The position numbers and the translations under genes were made by a program. From Neisseria lisongii (lineage in GTDB: Bacteria; Pseudomonadota; Gammaproteobacteria; Burkholderiales; Neisseriaceae), in the NCBI RefSeq assembly GCF_028463985.1, contig NZ_CP116766.1, positions 434,001-498,000 of the forward strand: a DNA stretch of 64,000 nt, given 5' to 3'. Under the pieces are notes generated by a model. That model did not search any database and was not told the DNA's origin. It saw only the letters and a program-made list of their open reading frames with translations. Below, one piece after another: positions 50,016 to 58,436 of this stretch. Each line of letters opens with the position of its first letter. Positions within the stretch are counted from its first letter, which is position 1.

Positions 50016-51803
50016 ATGAATGTTCCCCAAAAACTTGCCGCCCTGCGTGCAGCGATGAAAACTCAAGGCTTGGACGCTTGGATTGTGCCGTCCGCCGATC
50101 CGCATTTGTCCGAATATTTGCCTGAGCATTGGCAGGCTCGTGTGTATTTTTCGGGCTTTACCGGCTCGGTCGGCACGCTGGTTGTTACCGCCGATGAAGC
50201 GGGCTTGTGGGCGGACAGCCGTTATTGGGAACAGGCAGCATCGCAGCTGTCGGGCAGCGGCATTGAGTTGCAAAAAATGGGTGAAGTTGCGCCATACAGC
50301 GACTGGCTGGCACAAGTTTTACCGCCAAATGCCACTGTCGGCGTGGCGGCGGACACGCTGTCTTTGAGTGCCAAGCGTGGGCTTGAGTCGGTTTTTGCCG
50401 CCAAAAATATCCGCTTGGATACCGCCCATGATTTATCTGACAGCATTTGGCACGAACGCCCAGATTTGCCAAATGGCAAGATTTATGTTCACGATGCGGC
50501 ATTTGTGTCCGAAACCGCCGCCGAAAAGCTGGCTCGTGTGCGTGCGGCGATGGCAGAACAAAACGCAGCGTGGCATCTGATTTCATCATTGGACGACATC
50601 GCTTGGCTGACCAACCTGCGTGGCGATGATGTGTCGTACAATCCGGTGTTTTTGTCGTATTTGTTGATTGGCGGGCAAACGGCGACTTTGTTTGTCGATG
50701 AAAGCAAACTCAATACCGAAGCCAAAACCGCCCTGCAAGCCGCCGCCATCGATGTTGCCCCTTATGGCGACATCATCAAAGCCGTGGGCAAAATTTCAGA
50801 CGGCCTACTGATCAATGCCGACAAAACCGCCGTCAGCACTTTGGCACAGCTACCCAGCACGGTTCAACTGATTGAAAACATCAATCCAAGCACCCTGTTC
50901 AAATCCATCAAAAGCGATGCCGATTTGGCACATGTGCGTGAAGCCATGCGTCAAGACGGTGCGGCATTGTGCGGCTTTTTTGCCGAGTTTGAACGCAATT
51001 TGGCAAACGGCACGGCAATGAACGAGCTGGACATCGACACCATGCTGCACGATCACCGCAGCCGCCGCCCGAATTTTGTGTCATTGAGTTTTAACACCAT
51101 CGCCGGCTACAACGCCAACGGCGCTTTGCCGCATTATTCGGCAACGCCCGAAGCCTTCAGCCAAATCAGCGGCAACGGCCTGCTGCTCATCGACTCAGGC
51201 GCACAATACCTAGGCGGCACCACAGACATCACCCGTGTCGTGCCGGTCGGCGATGTCAGCGACGAGCAAAAACGGGATTACACCTTGGTATTAAAAGCCC
51301 ACATCGCCCTAGCCGAAACCGTTTTCCCAGAAAACATCGGCTCATCACTGCTGGATGCCATTTGCCGCAAACCCTTATGGCAAGCACAATGCGAATACGG
51401 CCACGGCACAGGCCACGGCGTGGGCTACTTTATGAATGTCCACGAAGGCCCGCAAGTCATCTCATATCACGCCACGCTCAGCCCGCACCACGCCATGAAA
51501 ATCGGCATGATCACATCCAACGAGCCGGGGCTGTACCGCAGCGGCAAATGGGGCATCCGCATCGAAAACTTGGTCGCCAACCGAGCGGTCGAAAACCCGC
51601 AAGAAACCGATTTCGGCAAATTTTTATACTTTGAAACCCTGACCCTTTGCCCAATCGACACCCGCCCGATTGACAAAGCATTAATGAGCGCCGGTGAAAT
51701 CGCATGGCTCAACGCCTACCACGCCCAAGTCCGCGAAGCCCTGCTGCCACTGGTGGACGGCGAAGCCAAAGACTGGCTAATTTTGAGAACCGAAGCGATT
51801 TGA
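50016..51803 (+). CDS. pepP: Aminopeptidase P family protein (Xaa-Pro aminopeptidase)
   Basis: A 595-aa M24B metallopeptidase that removes N-terminal residues followed by proline. It is the long, three-domain type: two creatinase-like N-terminal domains (LRAAMKTQGLDAWIVPSADP, YFSGFTGSVGTLVVTADEAG; AFVSETAAEKLARVRAAMAE, ISSLDDIAWLTNLRGDDVSY) and the pita-bread catalytic domain. Metal ligands are visible in LLIDSGAQYLGGTTDITR (two Asp), HGTGHGVGYFMNVHEGP (His), TSNEPGLY (Glu) and IRIENLV (Glu). ATG 50016 with AAAGGA upstream is used; a longer frame through the DUS hairpin is rejected. It probably acts on imported peptides together with the upstream transporter. Confidence 0.92.
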   Translation: MNVPQKLAALRAAMKTQGLDAWIVPSADPHLSEYLPEHWQARVYFSGFTGSVGTLVVTADEAGLWADSRYWEQAASQLSGSGIELQKMGEVAPYSDWLAQVLPPNATVGVAADTLSLSAKRGLESVFAAKNIRLDTAHDLSDSIWHERPDLPNGKIYVHDAAFVSETAAEKLARVRAAMAEQNAAWHLISSLDDIAWLTNLRGDDVSYNPVFLSYLLIGGQTATLFVDESKLNTEAKTALQAAAIDVAPYGDIIKAVGKISDGLLINADKTAVSTLAQLPSTVQLIENINPSTLFKSIKSDADLAHVREAMRQDGAALCGFFAEFERNLANGTAMNELDIDTMLHDHRSRRPNFVSLSFNTIAGYNANGALPHYSATPEAFSQISGNGLLLIDSGAQYLGGTTDITRVVPVGDVSDEQKRDYTLVLKAHIALAETVFPENIGSSLLDAICRKPLWQAQCEYGHGTGHGVGYFMNVHEGPQVISYHATLSPHHAMKIGMITSNEPGLYRSGKWGIRIENLVANRAVENPQETDFGKFLYFETLTLCPIDTRPIDKALMSAGEIAWLNAYHAQVREALLPLVDGEAKDWLILRTEAI

Positions 51804-51959
51804 TGGTTTGATTTGTTTGATAATTGGTGAAAATAATGCCGTCTGAAAATGGGTTTTCGGGCGGCATTGTTTTATATTCTTGAAAATCAGGAATATTTAA
51901 AATAAAAATTTGGTATGATATTTGGCGTGATCATTGTATCATCGCCCAAAGGAATAAAA

Positions 51960-53174
51960 ATGCAACAACATTTGCTGACATTAAAGAAAATTGCTCAAAT
52001 TATTGAGTATTACCAAAAACAAAGAGATAAAACGGCATTATATGATGCCAACCGTTTTAATCCTTTTCGTTTTATGAGAACAGATGAAAATGGATTATCA
52101 GCCATTCTTGCATTTTTACTCGATCCCAATCAAACGCACGGACAACAAGATCTATTTTTAAATGCTTTTTTGAAATATTTGAATTTAACGCAGTTTCTTG
52201 CCTATGATAGTGTTAGCGTTTTCACTGAAAAAACGGTATTAACAAAACGTAGGCACGATATTTTTATTGAAGGTTACATCAATCAGAAATTAGTTTGGGT
52301 AATTTCGATTGAAAATAAATTGAGAGATGCCGTAGATCAACCCAATCAACTTACAGATTATCTTGATGATTTAAAAAGCAAAAATGATCTCTTTTTTCTT
52401 ATTTATTTGCCCAAATCAAACACAGCACCCGATAAATCTTCCATCAGCGAAACAGAATGGCAAGGTTTAATTGATCGCAATCAAGGCAAATCTTTATCCA
52501 TTCAACATCTGATTGAATGGCTAGATCGCACACCAATTGTTGCCCCTAAAATAAGACAATTTTGTGATGATTTTAAAGACTTTTTAAAGGAAGATATTAT
52601 GAATACTCCAGAAGACTCCAATCAACTTGTTCAAGAAATTATTAAAGACAAAGAATTGCTATATACCTCTCTCATCATTGCTCAATCTACCAAAGAATTA
52701 TATCAACAGCTAATCAATCAATTAGAGCAAAAACTTAAAGAAAAAATTAAAACAGATTACCCGTCATTAACTCAAGCAGGCTGGGAATTGTACACAAAGA
52801 GTTATTTTAACAAGGAGATCAATTTTAACCTTTACTTTGATAAAGATAAATCTAAACAGGGTAAAAGTTGGGGTATCAGTATTGGCTTTGATAAAACTTG
52901 GTTTAATCAGGCTTTTTATGGAATATATGTAAATGAAAAAATGATCCCAGCTTCATCAGAAGAATATCAAAAATTAACCGATTTTTTCCAATCTCGTTTT
53001 CAAGGATTTGAAAGCACCGAGTGGTGGTTGAAACGGAAAAAATTTGATGGCGAATTATTCTCTTGGGGACCTGAAGTTTTGCGTCAAATTCCCTCTGGGG
53101 AATTGGCAAATAAACTTTTTGAACATTTAAAACCGTTACTTGATGCTGTCATTGAATATAATAAGCAAGTTTGA
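51960..53174 (+). CDS. PD-(D/E)XK nuclease superfamily protein
   Basis: A 404-aa cytoplasmic protein. The N-terminal half has the core of the PD-(D/E)XK nuclease superfamily of the type often found in phage-defence islands: FRFMRTDENGLSAILAFLLD (Glu), LTKRRHDIFIEG (Asp), and WVISIENKLRDAVDQPNQLT with the E-x-K pair, then LFFLIYLPKS. The C-terminal half (about residues 230-404) is unrelated to anything I recognise and has many aromatic residues. The DNA is clearly more AT-rich than its neighbours and has no internal DUS, which suggests recent acquisition. No methylase or other defence partner is adjacent. AAAGGA precedes the ATG. Function as a defence nuclease is only a possibility. Confidence 0.75.
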   Translation: MQQHLLTLKKIAQIIEYYQKQRDKTALYDANRFNPFRFMRTDENGLSAILAFLLDPNQTHGQQDLFLNAFLKYLNLTQFLAYDSVSVFTEKTVLTKRRHDIFIEGYINQKLVWVISIENKLRDAVDQPNQLTDYLDDLKSKNDLFFLIYLPKSNTAPDKSSISETEWQGLIDRNQGKSLSIQHLIEWLDRTPIVAPKIRQFCDDFKDFLKEDIMNTPEDSNQLVQEIIKDKELLYTSLIIAQSTKELYQQLINQLEQKLKEKIKTDYPSLTQAGWELYTKSYFNKEINFNLYFDKDKSKQGKSWGISIGFDKTWFNQAFYGIYVNEKMIPASSEEYQKLTDFFQSRFQGFESTEWWLKRKKFDGELFSWGPEVLRQIPSGELANKLFEHLKPLLDAVIEYNKQV

Positions 53175-53259
53175 ATAACAAATACCGCCTGAAATTTGCA
53201 TTTCAGACGGCATTTATTTGCCGATTTTCAGCGAAATTTGAACGCTTGCAAATTGTCAA

Positions 53260-53748
53260 TTAAAACATTCCTCGACCGCTTTCGGTTTTTTCTGGTACGG
53301 CTTGAATAACGTCCCAGTGTTCCACGATTTTACCGTTTTCATCTAAGCGGAAGATATCCACGACCGCTTCGCCACGATCTTTATCGTCCAGTTGGCTATG
53401 AACGTGCAACCAAACCAAATCGCCGTCCGCTACCACACGTTTTACCGTGGCTTTGGATTGTGGGTGTGATTTTAAGAACGGGGCGAAAGCGTCAATAAAG
53501 GCTTGTCCGCCGTCTGCGACCGTTGGATTGTGCTGTAAATATTCCGCCCCAACGTGCTTGCTCACCGCTTCTTGCAATTTGTGTTGGTTGAAGGCTAATT
53601 CGTAAAAATCCAACACGTTCGCTTTATTGCGTTCTAAGACGGATTGCTGAACGACTTGTGTGTTTTGCGTTGCAACACTGTTGCTTTGGGCTTGCACGCC
53701 AGTGCTTAATAAGGTTGCGGTGATTAAAGTAAAAATAAATTTTTTCAT
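53260..53748 (-). CDS. Exported SnoaL-like (NTF2 superfamily) protein
   Basis: A 162-aa protein with a signal peptide (MKKFIFTLITATLLSTGVQA) and an NTF2-like domain of the SnoaL group: KANVLDFYELAFNQHKLQEA, YLQHNPTVADGGQAFIDAFA, LVWLHVHSQLDDKDRGEAVV, DIFRLDENGKIVEHWDVIQ. Such domains can act as small hydrolases, isomerases or binding proteins; the substrate is unknown. The gene lies downstream of the NAD(P)-binding protein on the same strand. The region carries several GACCGCTT sequences that match the Actinobacillus-type uptake signal rather than the DUS, so it is probably of Pasteurellaceae origin. Confidence 0.82.
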   Translation of the reverse strand: MKKFIFTLITATLLSTGVQAQSNSVATQNTQVVQQSVLERNKANVLDFYELAFNQHKLQEAVSKHVGAEYLQHNPTVADGGQAFIDAFAPFLKSHPQSKATVKRVVADGDLVWLHVHSQLDDKDRGEAVVDIFRLDENGKIVEHWDVIQAVPEKTESGRGMF

Positions 53749-53799
53749 AAAATGTTCCTTTCCGAGCTAAATTAGCGTTTGCAAAATGTTGTGTAAAAC

Positions 53800-53824
53800 C
53801 GACCGCTTGTTAAAAGAGCGGTCG
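53800..53824. terminator. Hairpin built on an Actinobacillus-type uptake sequence
   Basis: CGACCGCT (53800-53807) and AGCGGTCG (53817-53824) form an 8-bp stem, followed by ATTTTTTT on the plus strand and, on the minus strand, by GTTTTACAC. GACCGCTTGT (53801-53810) is the exact complement of ACAAGCGGTC, the uptake signal of Actinobacillus-type Pasteurellaceae. Confidence 0.75.
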
Positions 53825-53843
53825 ATTTTTTTCGAGTTTTTCT

Positions 53844-54500
53844 TTACTTCGATGCCACGGTAAAACGCTGATGTAAATGGGCTTTTTGCTCTGTGTCATC
53901 GGCAATGGCAATCGCCAAATCCGCCACGCTGATCCCTGCTGGCATCTCGCCGTTCATCAATAACTCATTACCACCTAAACGATATTCGCCCGTACGTTCT
54001 TCGCTGAAACCTGCATCTGCACCGAGCATCGCTGGCGGCGAGATAAACGCCCAGTTTACATCGCGGCGATCTTGCAATTCGCCCAATAAAAGACGTGCTG
54101 CATTCGCCCCATCAAAGATCTCTTTTGGAAAATCAGGCGTATCAATCAGTTGCACGTTCGGGGCGACATATAGACTGCCTGCACCGCCGACAATCAATAA
54201 ATAAGGCACATTCGCCTGTTTTGCCGCCGCTACAATCGCATTTGCCCCTTGCGTGAACTCAGCGGCGATATTCGGGTTCGTCCAACCGGGGTTGAACGCC
54301 GAAACAACCGCATCAAAACCCTGTAATTGTGCCGAAAAATCTGCACTGTTCACATCAAAAGCGACCGCTTGAATGTTGTCCGATGACTGCACTTTTTCCA
54401 CATTGCGGGCAAAAGCGGTTACTTGATGTTGGCGAGCCGCAAGCTCGTTCACCACGGCTTGCCCCACATAACCTGTTGCTCCGATCACTGCAATTTTCAT
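53844..54500 (-). CDS. NAD(P)-binding Rossmann-fold protein (NmrA/SDR-like)
   Basis: A 218-aa cytoplasmic protein of the atypical short-chain dehydrogenase group with the nucleotide-binding motif KIAVIGATGYVGQAVVNELA, the segment VTAFARNVEK, and AVVSAFNPGW, LLIVGGAGSLYVAP, WAFISPPAMLGADAGF, ISVADLAIAIADD. Relatives are annotated as NAD(P)H-binding or flavin reductase-like proteins. ATG 54500 is favoured because AGGAG is 7 nt upstream; the preceding ATG is only 4 nt away. It diverges from the HxlR-type regulator with a palindromic operator between them, so it is likely its target; such pairs respond to electrophiles or redox stress. Confidence 0.85.
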   Translation of the reverse strand: MKIAVIGATGYVGQAVVNELAARQHQVTAFARNVEKVQSSDNIQAVAFDVNSADFSAQLQGFDAVVSAFNPGWTNPNIAAEFTQGANAIVAAAKQANVPYLLIVGGAGSLYVAPNVQLIDTPDFPKEIFDGANAARLLLGELQDRRDVNWAFISPPAMLGADAGFSEERTGEYRLGGNELLMNGEMPAGISVADLAIAIADDTEQKAHLHQRFTVASK

Positions 54501-54595
54501 CATAAACTCCTATTCATTAAATTGATCTGAAAAAATATCTCGTTGCCGTTTGGCTTGATGTGGCGTATTATAGTCAGTAACTTACTTTTGAGAAG

Positions 54596-54615
54596 TACTT
54601 ACAAAATTGTAAGTA
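54596..54615. promoter_or_regulatory. Candidate HxlR-type operator
   Basis: TACTTACAA (54596-54604) AA TTGTAAGTA (54607-54615) is a perfect 9-bp inverted repeat between the divergent NAD(P)-binding protein and HxlR-type genes. A partly related CAGTAACTTAC lies at 54575-54585. Both would be well placed to control the pair. Confidence 0.7.
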
Positions 54616-54667
54616 TGAGAATAATTTGAAAATTTTATCTAATTAATTGATTTTTAAGGAAATAAAA

Positions 54668-55039
54668 ATGAGTGAAAATTTGCTTTATCCTGTTGAACGG
54701 GGCGATGTGCTTGCCGCTGCTTGCCCTTCCCGCCAGATTTTGCAACATCTCACCAGCCGTTGGGGCGTGCTGATTATGGTTGTGCTGAGAAACGGCACAA
54801 AACGTTTTAGCGAAATCCGCAACGCCATAGACGGCGTGAGCGAGCGAATGCTGACCCAAACTCTGCAAAACCTTGAACAGGACGGTATGCTGATCCGCAA
54901 ATCCTATCACACCGTCCCACCGCATGTAGATTACACCCTCACCCCCTACGGCGAACAAGCCGCAGAGAAAATCTATCATCTGGTGGACTGGCTGGAAGAG
55001 AATTTAGAGGCGATTTTGGCGGAAAGCCCGAAAAGTTAA
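54668..55039 (+). CDS. HxlR family transcription regulator
   Basis: A 123-aa winged-helix regulator of the HxlR group. The conserved Cys near the N-terminus (AAACPSRQILQHLTSRW) matches the position of redox-sensing cysteines in relatives such as HypR and YodB. The helix-turn-helix reads MVVLRNGTKRFSEIRNAIDG, VSERMLTQTLQNLEQDGMLI, followed by the wing RKSYHTVPPHVDYTLTPYGE. AAGGAAA precedes ATG 54668. It is divergent from the NAD(P)-binding gene, with an inverted repeat in between, and ends at a DUS-pair terminator (55043-55075), which marks the return to resident sequence. Confidence 0.9.
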   Translation: MSENLLYPVERGDVLAAACPSRQILQHLTSRWGVLIMVVLRNGTKRFSEIRNAIDGVSERMLTQTLQNLEQDGMLIRKSYHTVPPHVDYTLTPYGEQAAEKIYHLVDWLEENLEAILAESPKS

Positions 55040-55042
55040 AAA

Positions 55043-55075
55043 ATGCCGTCTGAAAATCCACTTTTCAGACGGCAT
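55043..55075. terminator. DUS-pair terminator between convergent genes
   Basis: A 14-bp stem of inverted AT-type DUS (55043-55056 / 55062-55075) between the HxlR-type gene and the convergent membrane-protein gene. Confidence 0.85.
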
Positions 55076-55113
55076 GGTTATTGATAATTTTCCAAAAATT
55101 TTATCGGCTTACG

Positions 55114-55806
55114 CTACGCCCAATACCATTTTACGGTTTTATTCTGGCGGGCATACATCCACACCAAAATCAACGGCGGAATGATATAGCCGATGGTCAC
55201 CAGAAAGCCGTGCAGCAGATATGCGGCCGGGTTGGGCAGGGTGGCGACGTGTTTCATTGGCGACAGCCACGGCGACATTTGCAGCGACACTGCGCTCAAA
55301 AACAGCGTTTGCCATTTTAAGCTGATGTTGTCTTTTGCCGAACGCCACCACGCAAAGGCCAGCAAGAGTGCCATAAACACGATTTCAATCACCCACGACC
55401 ATTCGCCGTATTTTTCCCACCAGCCCCAGCCGAATTTAATATCGGAATAGGGATACAGCGCCAAATCCTGATTATGCACCGGCACATCGGCGCACCAGTG
55501 CAACATCGAGCAGAGAAACGCAAACCATGCAATGCGGCCGCTTTTATAAAAAACTTTGCACAATAAGGCAAACAAGCCCGACCAGATTAATGCCATCAGC
55601 AGCGAATGATCCCAGTCGATAAATACCAAATCGAAATACAGATACGGCAGCGTATTCGGATTGCCCCGCACCACGTCCGCTCCGCCGGCAATCATCAAGC
55701 CGTTCACAATATCAATCACGCCCGCACCGATAAACAGCGGCAGGGCAGGGACATTCGGTTTGGCGGCTTTTAAGGCGGCAGCCACTGCAAAATGACCAAA
55801 ATACAT
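55114..55806 (-). CDS. Polytopic membrane protein with hydrolase-like His/Asp motifs
   Basis: A 230-aa membrane protein with about six hydrophobic segments. The N-terminus (MYFGHFAVAAALKAAKPNVP), IDIVNGLMIAGG, FIDWDHSLLMALIWSGLFA and MLHWCADVPVHNQDLALYP resemble a family of membrane-bound, putatively metal-dependent hydrolases, in which these His and Asp residues are conserved. No activity is established. ATG 55806 with AAGGAT upstream is used; a longer frame is rejected. It diverges from a TetR-type regulator gene 121 bp away, which is the likely controller. Confidence 0.75.
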   Translation of the reverse strand: MYFGHFAVAAALKAAKPNVPALPLFIGAGVIDIVNGLMIAGGADVVRGNPNTLPYLYFDLVFIDWDHSLLMALIWSGLFALLCKVFYKSGRIAWFAFLCSMLHWCADVPVHNQDLALYPYSDIKFGWGWWEKYGEWSWVIEIVFMALLLAFAWWRSAKDNISLKWQTLFLSAVSLQMSPWLSPMKHVATLPNPAAYLLHGFLVTIGYIIPPLILVWMYARQNKTVKWYWA

Positions 55807-55927
55807 GGTGTTATCCTTTTGTTTGTTGAGAAGCAGGCGTATTTTAAATAAAAATTCTGTATGATATAAGGAACAAAACCGCTGTTTTGTCGCACCATAA
55901 ATCCAACCATTCCCCATAAGTTGAACC

Positions 55928-56473
55928 ATGAAACCCCACACCGCTCCCGATAAAATCTGGCACGCTTTTTTAACCCTGCTTGCCGGGCATAGCCCTGACG
56001 ACATCAGCGTCCAGCAGATTTGCGATGTGGCGCAGGTTCACCGTTCGTCTTTTTACCGCTATTTTCGGGATTTATACACGCTTGCCGATTACGGTTTCCG
56101 CCAAGTTGCCGAGCAGACGATGATGAGTGCCACCGATGCCCGTTCTACCTTGCTTTCCACCCGAAAATTTATTGATTTTGTGGACAGCCGCCGCCACGAG
56201 CTGTGCCATCTGCTCACCGCCCGTTATGCCAACCGCTTTCAACAGGCGATTTATCAGCCTTTGGAACGGCATATGCTCAGTGTGTTTGCGATGGCGGGCG
56301 ACAGCTATATTCATCCTGCGCCACCTGAATATGTGGCTCGCTACCATATCGGCGGATTGGCAAGAATAATCTCAATCTGGCTGCAAACGCCGAATGCCCG
56401 CAAAGCTGAGTTGATTATGCAAATTGATGTACTGGCAAGGTATATGATGAAAGACTGTATGAAGAAAATGTGA
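55928..56473 (+). CDS. TetR/AcrR family transcription regulator
   Basis: A 181-aa regulator. The N-terminal helix-turn-helix (residues about 8-55) reads IWHAFLTLLAGHSPDDISVQ, QICDVAQVHRSSFYRYFRDL, YTLADYGF, the usual TetR pattern with a Tyr-Tyr-type recognition helix. The C-terminal ligand domain is poorly conserved and of the short type (TetR_C-like, RHELCHLLTARYANRFQQAI). It is divergent from the membrane-protein gene and probably regulates that gene and itself. The ligand is unknown. A DUS pair follows at 56512-56542. Confidence 0.85.
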   Translation: MKPHTAPDKIWHAFLTLLAGHSPDDISVQQICDVAQVHRSSFYRYFRDLYTLADYGFRQVAEQTMMSATDARSTLLSTRKFIDFVDSRRHELCHLLTARYANRFQQAIYQPLERHMLSVFAMAGDSYIHPAPPEYVARYHIGGLARIISIWLQTPNARKAELIMQIDVLARYMMKDCMKKM

Positions 56474-56593
56474 GGCAGAATATTGAAATAATTAGGTTTT
56501 TGAATGGTATAATGCCGTCTGAAAATCCACTTTTCAGACGGCCTGATTTGGCGGTTGAACGTGATAAAACAGCAGGTAAATAAGGCAATCTTC

Positions 56594-57952
56594 ATGACCC
56601 CTAAAATGAACTGGCAGAATCTGTTATCCAGCAAGCGTTTCCGAGAGAAAGACGGCGCAATCGTTGCCACCGTTACCCCGTCCACCCAAGAGGGCATAGA
56701 CGCATTGCGTACCGATTTTCATATCGATTACGACCGTGTCGTTTTTTCCGGCGCATTCCGCCGTTTGGGGCGTAAAACGCAGGTTCACCCTTTGGCGGAA
56801 CACGATTTGACCCACAACCGCCTGACCCACAGCGTAGAAGTGGCCAGCGTCGGCCGCAGTTTGGGTAATCGGGTCGGCGTGATGTTGCAGGCGGGCGGTT
56901 TTCTTCCGCCGGGGCATACGCCGAGCGACATCGGCGCAGTGGTGCAGGTGGCGTGTCTGGCGCATGATTTAGGCAATCCGCCGTTTGGCCATACCGGCGA
57001 AGACGCTTTGCGGGATTGGTTTAGAAAACCGCACAACAGCCGCTATCTGCAAGGTTTGAGCGAAGCCGAGCGCAACGATGTGCAGACTTATGAGGGCAAC
57101 GCCCACAGCCTGCGGATTCTCGCCCGTTTGGAAATGTACCGCAACCAAGGCGGTATGCGGCTGACTGCGGCGACCGTCGGCACGCTGATGAAATATCCTT
57201 GGACAAGCAGCCACCCGTCGGGCAGAAAAAAATTCAATATTTACCAAAGCGAATTGCCGTTTATCCGCCAAGTCGCCGACGCACTCGGTTTGCCCGAAAC
57301 CGCCGACAACCAATGGGCAAGACACCCGCTTTCTTATCTGATGGAAGCCGCCGACGATATTTGCTATGCCTTATTGGATTTGGAAGATGCGGTAGAACTC
57401 GGCTTATTGAGCGATACCGAAGTTGAAAGCGTATTATCGGAACTGACGTTTGCCGAAAGCACATGGCACGCCGCCGGCAGCCGCCAACGCTGCGCCATGT
57501 TGCGGGGCATTGCCATCGGCAAAGCCATCGACAACGTCGCCCAAACCTTTATGATGCACCAAACCGAGCTGCTGGCAGGGCAGTTTCAGGCAAAAGACCT
57601 GCTGGCCGTATGCAGCCCCGAAGTGCAGAATACATTGGAAAAAGCCAAAGAATTGGCACGCACCCGAATTTTCCGCCACCGCACCAAACTGATGACCGAA
57701 ATCGCCACGTTCCCGTGTCTGGGCTCGATTCTCGATTTACTCGTTCCCGCCGCTCATGCCCATATTGTCGAACAAAAAACCGATGTCCGCCAATCGCTTG
57801 CCTTAGATTTACTGAAAAACGACGACCCAATCAGCCAAAGCGACAGCCTGTATCAAGCCTATATGAAAATTCTCGACTTCACCGGCGGCATGACCGACAA
57901 CGCCGCAGCGCAAATGGCAAAAGACCTTTCCGGCGTGGGGATGCTGCGTTGA
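56594..57952 (+). CDS. dgt: Deoxyguanosinetriphosphate triphosphohydrolase-like protein
   Basis: A 452-aa HD-domain dNTP triphosphohydrolase, which splits dNTPs into nucleoside and triphosphate and affects dNTP pools. The HD signature is complete: DYDRVVFSGAFRRLGRKTQV, HNRLTHSVEVASVGRSLGN (His), ACLAHDLGNPPFGHTGEDAL (His-Asp and a second His), and YLMEAADDICYALLDLEDAV (Asp). The C-terminal dGTPase domain follows. ATG 56594 with AAGG upstream is chosen; another ATG at 56606 is possible. It precedes the tRNA pair with a gap of about 150 bp lacking other genes. Confidence 0.92.
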   Translation: MTPKMNWQNLLSSKRFREKDGAIVATVTPSTQEGIDALRTDFHIDYDRVVFSGAFRRLGRKTQVHPLAEHDLTHNRLTHSVEVASVGRSLGNRVGVMLQAGGFLPPGHTPSDIGAVVQVACLAHDLGNPPFGHTGEDALRDWFRKPHNSRYLQGLSEAERNDVQTYEGNAHSLRILARLEMYRNQGGMRLTAATVGTLMKYPWTSSHPSGRKKFNIYQSELPFIRQVADALGLPETADNQWARHPLSYLMEAADDICYALLDLEDAVELGLLSDTEVESVLSELTFAESTWHAAGSRQRCAMLRGIAIGKAIDNVAQTFMMHQTELLAGQFQAKDLLAVCSPEVQNTLEKAKELARTRIFRHRTKLMTEIATFPCLGSILDLLVPAAHAHIVEQKTDVRQSLALDLLKNDDPISQSDSLYQAYMKILDFTGGMTDNAAAQMAKDLSGVGMLR

Positions 57953-58103
57953 AGCATCGGAATGGGTAAAACTATATTTAATTTTATTTCAAAATCTTAT
58001 TAAAAAAACCGAAAAAATCTTCCGCAAAGGCTGGACACGAAAAAAGAGTTCCTATATTATTCGGTCTTCTTGATTCACAGCGCAACAGCGAAGTGATGAG
58101 GAT

Positions 58104-58180
58104 GCACCCGTAGCTCAGTTGGATAGAGTATCTGGCTACGAACCAGAGGGTCGGGCGTTCGAATCGCTCCGGGTGCGCCA
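58104..58180 (+). tRNA. tRNA-Arg (anticodon ACG)
   Basis: A complete cloverleaf: acceptor stem GCACCCG / CGGGTGC with discriminator G and encoded CCA, anticodon stem TCTGG / CCAGA with loop CTACGAA (ACG, read as ICG), and TTCGAATC in the T loop. Confidence 0.96.
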
Positions 58181-58193
58181 CAAGAAATCCTCT

Positions 58194-58268
58194 GCGCCCA
58201 TCGTCTAGCGGTTAGGACATCGCCCTTTCACGGCGGTAACCGGGGTTCGATTCCCCGTGGGCGTGCCA
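58194..58268 (+). tRNA. tRNA-Glu (anticodon TTC)
   Basis: A complete cloverleaf: acceptor GCGCCCA / TGGGCGT (terminal G-T pair), discriminator G and encoded CCA, anticodon loop CTTTCAC (TTC), T loop GGTTCGATTCC. It is 13 bp after tRNA-Arg, and the two share one terminator. Confidence 0.96.
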
Positions 58269-58274
58269 GTTTAT

Positions 58275-58308
58275 AAAAAGAGCTTCTATGAAAATAGAAG
58301 CTCTTTTT
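58275..58308 (+). terminator. Intrinsic terminator of the tRNA operon
   Basis: A perfect 15-bp stem (58275-58289 / 58294-58308) has a GAAA tetraloop, with the T-run forming the end of the stem. Confidence 0.93.
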
Positions 58309-58337
58309 GCATTTTAGGATTGATGGTTTTGTAGATT

Positions 58338-58386
58338 CTGCATTAAGGCCGTCTGAAAATCTGATTTTCAGACGGCCTTAATGCAG
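58338..58386. terminator. Extended DUS-pair hairpin (23-bp stem)
   Basis: Inverted AG-type DUS extended on both sides give a perfect 23-bp stem (58338-58360 / 58364-58386) with a CTG loop. It lies downstream of the minus-strand proA. Confidence 0.85.
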
Positions 58387-58436
58387 GGTAGGCAATTTGT
58401 CGCCTACAGTTTTGTAGTATCGGCTATCTCAACCCA

